42,499 nt of DNA from Solobacterium sp. (lineage in GTDB: Bacteria; Bacillota_I; Bacilli_A; Erysipelotrichales; Erysipelotrichaceae), in assembly GCA_017459725.1 (NCBI GenBank), contig JAFUCL010000057.1, positions 1 through 42,499 of the forward strand, given 5' to 3'. Each line of letters opens with the position of its first letter. Within the stretch, counting starts at the first letter, position 1. The position numbers were made by a program, and so were the translations under genes. Below are positions 31,744-41,020 of the stretch, piece after piece. The notes under the pieces were generated by a model, which was given only the letters and a program-made list of their open reading frames with translations, did not search any database and was not told the DNA's origin.

Positions 31744-32807
31744 GAAAAGACAGAGCGGATAAAATACTGGCCGGGCTGGATGCGGATGAAATACTGATCT
31801 GTGATCCCGAATCCATCCGTTATCTGACCGGGAAACTGTTTCATCCGGGTGAGAGATTTCTGGGTCTGCTTCTGGGCAAAGATAAAGAACCGGTGCTGTT
31901 TCTGAATGCACTGTTTGAAGCAGGGGATATCGGTGTGCGTGTACATAAGTTTACGGATACCGATGATGTTGCGGAGATGCTGAAGAAGGAGATCAATCCG
32001 GATCATGTGCTTGCGGTGGACAAAATCATGCAGGCAAGGTTTCTGCTGCCGCTGATGGAAAGAGGAGCCGCAAAGGGATTCGTGAACGAATCACTGGCCG
32101 TGGACAAAACAAGGGCTGTAAAGGATGATGAGGAGATTGCATTGATGCGGAAATCCTCAGAGATCAATGACCTTGCCATGGCGGAATTCACGAAGCTGAT
32201 CCACGAGGGTGTTACAGAGGAAGAGGTAGCTGCACAGACACTGGCCATCTATCAGTCTTTCGGAGCAGAGGCATTCTCGTTTACACCGATTGTGGCCTTC
32301 GGAGACAATGCGGCCGATCCGCATCATATGCCGGATGACACGGTGCTGCAGGACGGCGATATTGTGCTGTTTGATGTCGGCTGTAAATATCATGGCTACT
32401 GTTCGGATATGACCCGTACATTCTTCTGGAAGAAGGCACCTGATGCGGAAGCAGAGCGTGTGTACAATCTGGTCAGAACGGCAAATGAAGAAGCGGAAAA
32501 GATCTGCAGACCCGGCGCCCGGCTCTGTGACATCGATAAAAAAGCAAGGGATATCATTACGGAAGGCGGCTATGGTGAAGACTTCACGCACCGTCTGGGA
32601 CACTTTATCGGTACGGAGGATCATGAGTACGGAGATGTATCTTCGGGCTTTGACTGGGAATGCGTACCGGGCAATATTTTCTCAATTGAACCGGGCATCT
32701 ATCACCGCGGCATTGCCGGTGTGCGCATCGAGGATCTTGTGCTGATTACGGAAGACGGATGTGAAGTGCTCAATCATTACCCCAAGGATATTCAGATTCT
32801 TAAATAA
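31740..32807 (+). CDS. M24 metallopeptidase (Xaa-Pro dipeptidase/aminopeptidase type)
   Basis: A 355-residue pita-bread peptidase. An N-terminal creatinase-like domain (1-125) precedes the catalytic domain, whose five metal ligands are all in place: Asp212 (FDVGCKY), Asp223 (CSDMTRT), His288 (RLGHFIG), Glu317 (SIEPGIY) and Glu331 (RIEDLVL). It should cleave the bond before proline in dipeptides or at N-termini, in the cytoplasm. The start overlaps the Nudix stop by four bases. Proline-directed peptidases fit with the S9 array a few kilobases downstream, though the two are separate transcripts. Confidence 0.92.
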   Translation: MRKDRADKILAGLDADEILICDPESIRYLTGKLFHPGERFLGLLLGKDKEPVLFLNALFEAGDIGVRVHKFTDTDDVAEMLKKEINPDHVLAVDKIMQARFLLPLMERGAAKGFVNESLAVDKTRAVKDDEEIALMRKSSEINDLAMAEFTKLIHEGVTEEEVAAQTLAIYQSFGAEAFSFTPIVAFGDNAADPHHMPDDTVLQDGDIVLFDVGCKYHGYCSDMTRTFFWKKAPDAEAERVYNLVRTANEEAEKICRPGARLCDIDKKARDIITEGGYGEDFTHRLGHFIGTEDHEYGDVSSGFDWECVPGNIFSIEPGIYHRGIAGVRIEDLVLITEDGCEVLNHYPKDIQILK

Positions 32808-32828
32808 ACATGGCAGGAGGATAACACC

Positions 32829-33344
32829 ATGGAATTCATCAGACTTGCAGAAGAGAGATTTTCGGTAAGGGACTATCAGGACAGACCGATTGAACAGGAA
32901 AAGATTGATCTGATTCTCAAAGCAGGACAGCTGGCACCGACGGCAGCCAACTTCCAGCCGCAGAGAATTTACATGATACGCAGTGCGGAAGGTCTTGCAA
33001 AGATCAGAGCCATCACCAGATGCGCATTCAACGCACCGGTGGTATTCATGTTCGCTTACGATGAAAACGTACAGTGGAGAAACCGGCTGGAGGAAGGCAT
33101 CACATCCGGGCAGCAGGATGTCTCCATCGCAGCAGTGCATATGATGATGGAAGCCTGGGATCTCGGCATCGGTTCCTGCTGGGTGGATGCTTTCCCGAAC
33201 AGTGAGACCGCAAAGGCATTCAATCTGCCGGAGAACGAGAAGGTCGTGATGCTGATGCCGATGGGATATCCTTCGGACAAAGCAGAACCTTCACCGAAGC
33301 ATAAGGAAACCCAGCCGCTGGACGTGCTGGTAAAGGAACTGTGA
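32829..33344 (+). CDS. Nitroreductase-family flavoprotein
   Basis: A 171-residue nitroreductase-fold protein. FIRLAEERFSVRDYQDRPI with the Arg-Ser-Val-Arg-like FMN-binding start, GQLAPTAANFQPQR, and AVHMMMEAWDLGIGSCWVDAF are the usual blocks; the C-terminal PLDVLVKEL closes the family pattern. FMN-dependent NAD(P)H oxidoreductase, natural substrate unknown. ATG after GCAGGAGGATAACACC, 21 bases after the peptidase stop. Its stop overlaps the next start (TGATG). Confidence 0.9.
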   Translation: MEFIRLAEERFSVRDYQDRPIEQEKIDLILKAGQLAPTAANFQPQRIYMIRSAEGLAKIRAITRCAFNAPVVFMFAYDENVQWRNRLEEGITSGQQDVSIAAVHMMMEAWDLGIGSCWVDAFPNSETAKAFNLPENEKVVMLMPMGYPSDKAEPSPKHKETQPLDVLVKEL

Positions 33345-34954
33345 TGAAACTGACACTGACGGGAATAAAAGATATTCATGCATGGCAGGAGGCGGGTATC
33401 GCTCTGCCGGAATATGACATTGCCGCACTGCGCAAAAGAACAGCGGAAAAACCGGCCTGGGTTCATTTCGGAGCAGGCAATATCTTCCGTATCTTCATCG
33501 GCGGTATTGCCGATCAGCTGATCCGGGAAGGCAAACTGGATACCGGCATTGTCTGTACGGAGACATTTGATTTTGAGGTTGTGTCCGGTATTTACAACAG
33601 GTATGACAATCTGGCCTTAGCCGTAACTTTGTACGGTGACGGCAGTTCCGATAAACGCGTGATTGGTTCACTGAGTGAAAGCATTGCAGCGGTGCCGGGT
33701 GATGCCAAGGCAAGAGAACGTCTGCGGGAAGTCTTCACGGCGGAGAGTCTGCAGATGGTATCCTTCACGATTACGGAGAAGGGATATACACTGCGGGATG
33801 CGAGAGGTGAGCTGTTTCCGCATGTTAAAAAAGAAATGGAGAGCGGACCGGCCTGCACATACAGTGCACCGGGACTGATTGCGTCGCTGCTGAAGGAACG
33901 GTATGAAGCGGGAGAGCTTCCGCTGGCGCTGGTTTCAATGGACAATTTATCGCACAACGGTGAGAAGCTGCGCAGTGCTGTTCTGGAAGTTCTCGGGGAA
34001 TGGGAGAAACGCGGATACATCACGGCTGATGTAATGCGCTATGTGCAGGATGAAAGCAAAGTAACGTTCCCCTGGACAATGATTGACAAGATCACGCCGC
34101 GTCCGAGCGAGGATGTGCAGCATATGCTTGAGAAGCTCGGTGTGGAGGACATGGATATTCTCATCACACAGAAACAGACATATATTGCACCGTTTGTGAA
34201 TGCCGAGCATCCGCAGTATCTGGTGATCGAAGACCGCTTCCCCAACGGCCGTCCGCCGCTTGAGGATGCCGGTGTATATATGACGGACAGGGATACGGTG
34301 AATGCCTGTGAGCGCATGAAGGTCACCGTATGTCTGAATCCTCTGCATACAGCCCTTGCGCCGTACGGATGCGTGCTCGGATATACACGCTTCTCCGATG
34401 TCATGCGGGATGCGGAAATGCAGAAACTGGTTGAACTGGTCGGTCCGCAGGAAGGCATGGCGGTCGTAAAGGATCCCGGTATTCTTTCCCCGCAGGCATT
34501 CATAGAAGAATGCATACATGTACGTTTCCCGAATGAATATATTCCGGATACCCCGCAGCGTATTGTTGTGGATACATCACAGATGCTGGCCGTGCGGTTC
34601 GGTGAAACAATCAAGGAATATGTATCGCGTTACGGCAGTGCATCATGCCTGAAGGGTATTCCGCTGGCTATTGCAGGATGGCTGCGGTATCTGCTTGCGG
34701 TCACGGATGATGGTGCTGCATATGCGCTGTCTCCCGATCCAATGAATGCAGAGCTGCAGGAGAAACTGAAGGATATCGTCATCGGTAATCCGGACAGTCT
34801 GAAGGATCAGCTGCGTGACATCTTAAGCAACGAAGTAATCTTCGGGAGTAATCTCTATGACGCGGGAATCGGCGCAAAGATTGAGGAAATGTTCCGCGAT
34901 GAAATCAGAGGATACGGCGCTGTGCGTGAAACCCTGAAAAAATATCTTGGATAA
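33344..34954 (+). CDS. Mannitol-dehydrogenase-family oxidoreductase
   Basis: A 536-residue polyol/hexuronate dehydrogenase of the mannitol dehydrogenase/fructuronate reductase family. The NAD-binding start is WVHFGAGNIFRIF, then TETFDF, LVSMDNLSHNGEKL (the family block with a conserved Asn in SxDNxxxNG) and FPWTMIDKITPRPSED; the C-terminal domain has KGIPLAIAGWLRYLL. Likely reactions are fructuronate/mannonate or another ketose/polyol pair; I cannot choose. ATG 33344 overlaps the nitroreductase stop; a GTG at 33341 is less likely. Last gene of a four-gene operon; no clear terminator follows it before the next promoter. Confidence 0.9.
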   Translation: MKLTLTGIKDIHAWQEAGIALPEYDIAALRKRTAEKPAWVHFGAGNIFRIFIGGIADQLIREGKLDTGIVCTETFDFEVVSGIYNRYDNLALAVTLYGDGSSDKRVIGSLSESIAAVPGDAKARERLREVFTAESLQMVSFTITEKGYTLRDARGELFPHVKKEMESGPACTYSAPGLIASLLKERYEAGELPLALVSMDNLSHNGEKLRSAVLEVLGEWEKRGYITADVMRYVQDESKVTFPWTMIDKITPRPSEDVQHMLEKLGVEDMDILITQKQTYIAPFVNAEHPQYLVIEDRFPNGRPPLEDAGVYMTDRDTVNACERMKVTVCLNPLHTALAPYGCVLGYTRFSDVMRDAEMQKLVELVGPQEGMAVVKDPGILSPQAFIEECIHVRFPNEYIPDTPQRIVVDTSQMLAVRFGETIKEYVSRYGSASCLKGIPLAIAGWLRYLLAVTDDGAAYALSPDPMNAELQEKLKDIVIGNPDSLKDQLRDILSNEVIFGSNLYDAGIGAKIEEMFRDEIRGYGAVRETLKKYLG

Positions 34955-34988
34955 CAGCATAATCTTTACGCTTTATCCCCAAAACATA

Positions 34989-35017
34989 TGAACAATTTCC
35001 GTGCATTCTGCTAAAAT
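34989..35017 (+). promoter_or_regulatory. Promoter of the S9 peptidase array
   Basis: TGAACA (34989-34994), a 17-bp spacer and TAAAAT (35012-35017) with an extended TGC before it. It lies 41 bases before the first S9 start codon and is the only promoter I see for the array. Confidence 0.55.
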
Positions 35018-35057
35018 TTTTCATGTACATCTACAGCAGAACCGCAGGAGGTTGCCA

Positions 35058-37037
35058 ATGAAAAACAAATCATTTCAGATCAGTGATATAGCCTCATTCC
35101 GGATCCCAGGGGGAATGCTTTTCAGCCCCGACGGAAAGAGGCTTGCTTTTTTCGTTGAGACACCGGACAGAGAAAAGAACACGATTCATTTCAGCACCTG
35201 GCTGATGGATGATGAAGAAACAAAACAGATCACTTATTCCATTGATGCTGTGCCGGTTATGTGGCTCGGCAGTGACCGCCTGCTTCTCAAACGGGAAACA
35301 GGAGATGCACTTCCGCAGACGGCGCAGCTTTTTGTAATCAGCACGGACGGCGGTGAAGCAAAACCGTTCTGCACCCTTCCGTTTGTTCTGCAGTCAATGA
35401 AGCACCTGGACGGGAATTCGTATGTTGCCGCAGGTGTAATTGACCGCGATGATCCGGATGCCTATCTCGACAGCGATGATGAACGCATGCGGAAACAGAA
35501 AGCGCGTGAAACAGACAAAGATTATCTGGTCATTGATGAAATGCCGTATGCGGCAGACGGAACCGGTATTGTCAACGGTAAACGCACAGCGCTGTTCACG
35601 GTTGAATTTGAACCGGAGCTGAAGGTCAGAAGAATCACCGGACCCGATACAGTTGTCAGTGAATATGCAGTGTCAGATGGCAAAGTGCTGTATGTATGCC
35701 AGCACCGTGACACGCCGGCAAAGATTATATATACGACCGTGCACTGCTATGATGCATCCGCAAAGCGCACAAAGACGCTGTACGGTAAAAAGACACACCG
35801 CATCTCTGCGCCATGTATCCTGAACGGAAGCTTCTATGTACAGGCAACCGATATGAAGCGGTACGGTGTAAAGGAAACCCCGGATCTCTGCAGAATTGAA
35901 AACGGCAGACTGCAGCCGGTATTCCTCTTCGACAATGCGGCCGTAAATACAGTCAACGGTGATCTGCGGCCGAAGGGATGCGCAAGCTATGCGGTGAGCG
36001 GTTCGGATCTGTATATTCTTGTACCGGTGGATGATCACACCGAGATCCTGCGCCTTGACGCAGACATGCATGCAGAGAATCTGTACTGTGAAAGCGGCAA
36101 TGTCTCATCCATTGCGGCATGCGGTGATACGGTTGCCATCATCACCCAGAACTGGGATACACCTCCGGAAATCCGTACGATGCACAAAGACGGCACAGGT
36201 CTTACGAAAAGAACATGCCTGTCTGCACCGGTAACGGACGGCAGAGTCTCCGCACCTTTGAAACGGGTGGATTATACAAGTAACGGCGTGGATCTGCACG
36301 GCTGGGTTGTGCTTCCGAAAGACTATAATCCGAAGAAGAAATATCCTGCCATTTTGGATATGCACGGCGGTCCGCGGGTAACCTACGGGGAAGTATTCTC
36401 GTTTGAAAAGCAGCTGTTCAGCGACCGCAGTTACTTTGTGTTCTATACAAATGTTCCCGGCAGTGATGCCAGAGGTGATGAATTTGCGGATATCCGCGGT
36501 AAGTTCGGCACTGTGGACTACGATGCATTTATGGCATTTACGGATGCGGTTCTGGCGGCCTTCCCTGCCATCGACAACAGTAAACTCTGTGTGATGGGAC
36601 TGTCATACGGCGGCTATATGTCATCACGGATCATTACGAAGACAGACCGCTTCTGCTGTGCATCCGTACAGGCTCCTGTTGTCAACTGGATCACCATGGA
36701 TTTCCTGAGTGATATCGGCAGCTGGTTCTCTCCGGATCAGACAGCAGCGGACGGACCGTTTGACTGGAAGAATTTGTGGGAGACTTCACCGCTGAAGTAT
36801 GCGGAGAATGTAAAAACCCCGGCACTGGTTCTGCAGGGTGTGCAGGACTACCGTTGTCCGGTCTGGGAGGGCATGCAGTTCATGCAGGCACTGGCTGTAC
36901 GGAATGTGGAGACAAGAATGGTTCTCTTCCGGAACGGCAGCCACAACATGCATTACACGGGTCTGCCCGGAGACAAGATCAGAAGACTGCAGGAGATACT
37001 CTCCTGGTTTGATAAACATACTGGAAAGGAAAAATGA
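35058..37037 (+). CDS. S9 peptidase (acylaminoacyl-peptidase type), copy 1
   Basis: A 659-residue S9C-like serine peptidase. The N-terminal ~400 residues are a beta-propeller that gates access, the last ~250 an alpha/beta-hydrolase domain. Catalytic triad: Ser516 (MGLSYGGYMSS), Asp597 (VQDYRCPVWEG) and His629 (NGSHNMHYTG). LPKDYNPKKKYPAILDMHGGP opens the catalytic domain. No signal peptide, so it should trim short peptides or N-acylated peptides in the cytoplasm. The ATG at 35058 follows CGCAGGAGGTTGCCA; the longer frame from 35001 starts inside the promoter. It is the most diverged of the four copies and overlaps the next by four bases. Confidence 0.92.
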   Translation: MKNKSFQISDIASFRIPGGMLFSPDGKRLAFFVETPDREKNTIHFSTWLMDDEETKQITYSIDAVPVMWLGSDRLLLKRETGDALPQTAQLFVISTDGGEAKPFCTLPFVLQSMKHLDGNSYVAAGVIDRDDPDAYLDSDDERMRKQKARETDKDYLVIDEMPYAADGTGIVNGKRTALFTVEFEPELKVRRITGPDTVVSEYAVSDGKVLYVCQHRDTPAKIIYTTVHCYDASAKRTKTLYGKKTHRISAPCILNGSFYVQATDMKRYGVKETPDLCRIENGRLQPVFLFDNAAVNTVNGDLRPKGCASYAVSGSDLYILVPVDDHTEILRLDADMHAENLYCESGNVSSIAACGDTVAIITQNWDTPPEIRTMHKDGTGLTKRTCLSAPVTDGRVSAPLKRVDYTSNGVDLHGWVVLPKDYNPKKKYPAILDMHGGPRVTYGEVFSFEKQLFSDRSYFVFYTNVPGSDARGDEFADIRGKFGTVDYDAFMAFTDAVLAAFPAIDNSKLCVMGLSYGGYMSSRIITKTDRFCCASVQAPVVNWITMDFLSDIGSWFSPDQTAADGPFDWKNLWETSPLKYAENVKTPALVLQGVQDYRCPVWEGMQFMQALAVRNVETRMVLFRNGSHNMHYTGLPGDKIRRLQEILSWFDKHTGKEK

Positions 37038-39037
37038 ATATGCCCAGCAGGAAACTGAAACCGATTGAGATTGAAGACCTTCTTACGTACTGTTATCCCT
37101 CTGACCTTGCTTACAGCCCGGATGGAAAAGCAATTGCCTTTACCCTGACACGCCCGGATGCGGACAAGAATGCATACAGCCGCAGCGTATGGGTGATCCG
37201 TGACGGTAAAAGCGAACAGCTGACCCACAGTCTGGATGCTTCGTTTGTACTGTGGAAAGACAATGATACGCTGATTGTGCGCAGAACAACCGCTGATACG
37301 GAAGCCGGCACAACGTCATTGTTTGCCCTGAAGCTCAGCGGCGGTGAAGCACAGCCGTGGCTTGATCTGCCGTTTGTTATGAGCGGTCTGAAGAAGATTG
37401 ATGAAACAAGCTTTGCGGCAACCGGAAAGATTGATGCGAATGATCCCGATGCATATAAAGACAATGCCGAAACCCGTAAGCAGAAGGCAGAGGCGAAGCA
37501 GAAGGAAGCGGATTACCAGGTTGTGGATGAAATCCCGTACTGGCATAACGGCGCAGGTTTCACGAACAAGGAAAGAAACGCTCTGTTCCTGATCTCGCTG
37601 AAGAACGGTGTATCCGTCAAGCGGATCAGCGCTCCCTTCCAGAGTGTTTCCAATGTAACGGTTGACGGCAGTGATCTCTGGTGCACGGCGGAAACACATA
37701 CACTGAAGGAAAGCCGGATGGTTGATGTGCTCCATGTGGACACAAAGACCGGTAAGAAGGATGTCGTATACGGAAAGAAGGATCATGCTTTCCGCGGTCT
37801 GTTTGTCCGGAACGGGGAACTGTTCGGACATGCCAGCGATATGAAGGAATACGGTATGAACCAGACTCCGGATATCTGCCGTATTACAAAGAATCATCTG
37901 GAGTTTGTGATGGATCCGCACCGTACACTGATGAACCACATTGCCGGCGATACCATGCTCGGCAGCGGTCTGCAGTCCAAGGTGCAGGGAAGTAATCTCT
38001 ATACACTGGCCACCGATGTGGACAGAGTAAATATCTGGAAGTATGATGCGGACTTCAACAAGACCGTTCTGTTTGATCATCCGGGTGCTGTGTATTTCCT
38101 GGATGTATGCGGTGATAAGATTGCCTTCGCATATGAAGACGCAGCGGCACCGACCGAGATTTACGAAATGAACGCAGACGGCAGTGACGTGAAGAAACTG
38201 ACAGACCTCAACGGCAAAGCCGTGGAAGGAAAGTATGTGGCACTTCCGCATAAGCTTGCCTTTACATCGGAAGGTCTGGATCTGGAGGGATGGGTACTCC
38301 TGCCGAAGGATTACAACCCGAAGAAGAAGTATCCGGCTGTGCTGGATATCCATGGCGGACCGCGCTCCATCTACGGTGAAATCTTCTTCCATGAAATGCA
38401 GGTATGGGCTTCAAAGGGATACTTCGTATTCTTTGCCAATATTGCCGGCAGTGACGGCAGGGATGATGCCTTTGCGGATATCCGCGGCAGATACGGAGAG
38501 ATCGATTATAAGAATGTCATGGACTTCACCGATGCGGTGATTGCGGCATACCCGGCAATTGATACAACAAAGCTCTGTGTCACAGGCGGCAGCTACGGTG
38601 GCTTCATGACAAACTGGATCATCGGACATACAGACCGGTTCTGTGCAGCAGCTTCCCAGCGGTCCATTGCCAGCTGGATCTCCCTGACATGGATTGCGGA
38701 TATCGGACCGTGGTTTGATCCGAGTGAATGCGGTGTTCCGGAAGGCGATACGATCTTCCATCACTATGACAAGCTGTGGAGAGCATCTCCGCTGAAGTAT
38801 ATTGAAGGCGCCAAGACACCGACCCTGTTCATCCACAGTGATCAGGATTACAGATGCCCGCTGCCGGAAGGAATGCAGATGATGCAGGCACTGGCATATC
38901 AGAATGTAGAAACAAGAATGTGCATCTTCCACGGTGAAAACCATGAACTGAGCAGAGGCGGAAAACCGCTGCACAGAATCAGAAGAATCAAGGAAATCAC
39001 CGACTGGTTTGAAGCGCATACAGGAGGCAGAAAATGA
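37034..39037 (+). CDS. S9 peptidase (acylaminoacyl-peptidase type), copy 2
   Basis: A 667-residue paralogue with the same two domains. Triad: Ser520 (TGGSYGGFMTN), Asp605 (DQDYRCPLPEG), His637 (GENHELSRGG). A charged insertion in the propeller (DPDAYKDNAETRKQKAEAK, about 136-154) is shared with copies 3 and 4 and shorter in copy 1. The start ATG overlaps the previous stop (ATGA); a second ATG six bases later has better spacing from AAAGGA. Its last 111 bp of coding sequence around the catalytic His are almost identical to copy 3, while the rest is less alike. Confidence 0.92.
   Translation: MNMPSRKLKPIEIEDLLTYCYPSDLAYSPDGKAIAFTLTRPDADKNAYSRSVWVIRDGKSEQLTHSLDASFVLWKDNDTLIVRRTTADTEAGTTSLFALKLSGGEAQPWLDLPFVMSGLKKIDETSFAATGKIDANDPDAYKDNAETRKQKAEAKQKEADYQVVDEIPYWHNGAGFTNKERNALFLISLKNGVSVKRISAPFQSVSNVTVDGSDLWCTAETHTLKESRMVDVLHVDTKTGKKDVVYGKKDHAFRGLFVRNGELFGHASDMKEYGMNQTPDICRITKNHLEFVMDPHRTLMNHIAGDTMLGSGLQSKVQGSNLYTLATDVDRVNIWKYDADFNKTVLFDHPGAVYFLDVCGDKIAFAYEDAAAPTEIYEMNADGSDVKKLTDLNGKAVEGKYVALPHKLAFTSEGLDLEGWVLLPKDYNPKKKYPAVLDIHGGPRSIYGEIFFHEMQVWASKGYFVFFANIAGSDGRDDAFADIRGRYGEIDYKNVMDFTDAVIAAYPAIDTTKLCVTGGSYGGFMTNWIIGHTDRFCAAASQRSIASWISLTWIADIGPWFDPSECGVPEGDTIFHHYDKLWRASPLKYIEGAKTPTLFIHSDQDYRCPLPEGMQMMQALAYQNVETRMCIFHGENHELSRGGKPLHRIRRIKEITDWFEAHTGGRK
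38858..38968. repeat. 111-bp block nearly identical to 40840-40950
   Basis: This stretch of S9 copy 2 differs from the matching stretch of copy 3 at a single base, a silent A/G change. It encodes the segment between the catalytic Asp and just past the catalytic His. Flanking sequence differs much more. Confidence 0.85.
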
Positions 39038-41010
39038 AAAAGAAAACAGCACCGATCGTCATTGAAGATCTGCTGAAATTCCGTTACCCTTCAGGACTCA
39101 TGTACAGTCCGGAAGGGAAAACACTGGCATTTACGGTGGCGGAAGCAGACGAAGCAAACAACAGCTACCGCAGAAACGTGTGGATCAGCAAAGACGGCAA
39201 AGCATCACAGCTGACCGCATCCCTGAGTGCTTCAGCACTGTTCTGGGAAGATGAAGATACCCTGGTCCTGCAGCGTTCCGTGGAAAGCACGGAAGCCGGC
39301 ACAACCGATCTCTTCCGGATCTCCCTGCAGGGCGGTGAAGCAAAACCGTGGCTGACACTTCCGTTTGCACTTGGCACCATGAAGAAGATCAGAGACGGAC
39401 TGTATATTGCGGCCGGACTGATCGATGCCAATGATCCTGATGCATACAAAGACAATGCGGATGCCCGCAAGAAGAAGGCAGAGGAAAAGAAGAAGGATGC
39501 GGATTACCAGGTTGTGGATGAAGTCCCGTACTGGTTCAACGGCAAGGGTTTCACCAACAAGACCAGAACAGCACTGTTCAGAGTGGAAACCGGAACAGAG
39601 ACAAAGATCAAACGGCTGACCGGAGCGTTTACGGACTGCAGTTCCTTCGTCAATGACGGCACAACCGTGTACTTTACGGCACTGACATGGAAGCGCAAGA
39701 GCACCAAGAAGACAAACCTGTACAAACTGGATGCGGAAAGCGGCAAAACCACGACGCTGTACGGCAAGAGTGATCTCTCCATTTCCAATCTATTTGTCCG
39801 TGATCATGAACTGTATATGCAGGCAACCGACGGCAGGACCTACGGCATCAACGAAACCGGACCGATCTGCAGATATACGGAAAACGGCTTTGAGCAGTGT
39901 GCGCACTTTGACAGAGCCCTGCGTGATACAGCAGCTACCGATACAACCCTGGGCGGCGGTAAAGCCAGCGCAGTTGACGGTGAGGACTGGGTAACCCTGG
40001 CTTCCGAAACAGACCGTGTGCAGCTGTGGAACATCAGTAAGGATTTTAAGAAGACAGTTGTCTTTGATCAGCCGGGCTTTGTTCTCTGCATGGATGCATG
40101 TGCAGGCAAAACCGCTGCTGTATATTCCTCTCCTTCCGCACTCTGTGAAGTCATTGAGATGAACCATGACGGCAGTGACTGCAGAACGGTAACCTGCCTG
40201 AATACAGACGTGCTGAAAGACAAGTATGTAGCAGAACCGCAGGAAATGACATATATCACCAACGGTGAAGAACTGAACGGATGGGTTCTTCTGCCGAAGG
40301 ATTACAATCCGAAGAAGAAGTATCCGGGTGTGCTGGATGTACATGGCGGACCGCGCGCAATCTATACTGCAGGCTACTTCCATGAAATGCAGGTGTGGGC
40401 TTCGGAAGGTTACTTTGTATTCTTCACAAACATCCACGGCAGTGACGGACGCGGTGATGCGTTTGCGGATATCAGAGGACAGTACGGTGCCGTCGACTAT
40501 CAGAATCTGATGGACTTCACGGATGCAGTTCTGGCGAAGTATCCTGCCCTGGATCCTGGGCGTCTTTGTGAAACAGGCGGCAGCTACGGCGGCTTCATGA
40601 CAAACTGGATCATCGGCCATACCGACCGGTTCTGTGCATGTGCTTCCCAGCGTTCCATTGCCAACTGGATCTCCAAGCTGTTTATCTCCGACAACGGTCT
40701 GTGGTTCAATGCGGACCAGCAGGGTGCCTCCAATGTCTACAGAGACAGTGACAAGCTCTGGGAACATTCTCCTTTGAAGTATGCGGAAAACGTAAAGACA
40801 CCGACCCTGTTCATCCACAGCGATGAAGACTACAGATGTCCGCTGCCGGAAGGAATGCAGATGATGCAGGCGCTGGCATATCAGAATGTAGAAACAAGAA
40901 TGTGCATCTTCCACGGTGAAAACCATGAACTGAGCAGAGGCGGAAAACCGACGCACAGGATCAGAAGGCTGAAGGAAATCACCGACTGGTTCAACAAGCA
41001 TGCAAAGTGA
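39034..41010 (+). CDS. S9 peptidase (acylaminoacyl-peptidase type), copy 3
   Basis: A 658-residue paralogue. Triad: Ser517 (TGGSYGGFMTN), Asp599 (DEDYRCPLPEG), His631 (GENHELSRGG). The propeller carries a Lys/Glu-rich insertion (DARKKKAEEKKKDADYQVV, about 147-165) that is identical at the DNA level to part of copy 4. ATG overlaps the previous stop by four bases, with AGGAGGCAGAAA in the end of copy 2. Differences between copies are concentrated in the propeller blades and the loop after the catalytic serine (NWISKLFISDNGLWFNADQQ here, SWISLTWIADIGPWFDPSEC in copy 2), so different peptide preferences are plausible (inference). Confidence 0.92.
   Translation: MKKKTAPIVIEDLLKFRYPSGLMYSPEGKTLAFTVAEADEANNSYRRNVWISKDGKASQLTASLSASALFWEDEDTLVLQRSVESTEAGTTDLFRISLQGGEAKPWLTLPFALGTMKKIRDGLYIAAGLIDANDPDAYKDNADARKKKAEEKKKDADYQVVDEVPYWFNGKGFTNKTRTALFRVETGTETKIKRLTGAFTDCSSFVNDGTTVYFTALTWKRKSTKKTNLYKLDAESGKTTTLYGKSDLSISNLFVRDHELYMQATDGRTYGINETGPICRYTENGFEQCAHFDRALRDTAATDTTLGGGKASAVDGEDWVTLASETDRVQLWNISKDFKKTVVFDQPGFVLCMDACAGKTAAVYSSPSALCEVIEMNHDGSDCRTVTCLNTDVLKDKYVAEPQEMTYITNGEELNGWVLLPKDYNPKKKYPGVLDVHGGPRAIYTAGYFHEMQVWASEGYFVFFTNIHGSDGRGDAFADIRGQYGAVDYQNLMDFTDAVLAKYPALDPGRLCETGGSYGGFMTNWIIGHTDRFCACASQRSIANWISKLFISDNGLWFNADQQGASNVYRDSDKLWEHSPLKYAENVKTPTLFIHSDEDYRCPLPEGMQMMQALAYQNVETRMCIFHGENHELSRGGKPTHRIRRLKEITDWFNKHAK
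40840..40950. repeat. 111-bp block nearly identical to 38858-38968
   Basis: Partner of the block in S9 copy 2, with one silent difference. It points to recent gene conversion or selection for an identical C-terminal active-site segment. Confidence 0.85.
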
Positions 41011-41020
41011 GGAAGAAGAC

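Noticed and set aside
38858..40950. Insertion sequence or transposon ends behind the 111-bp duplicate blocks
   Set aside because: Blocks sit at homologous places in paralogous genes, with no transposase and no terminal inverted repeats.
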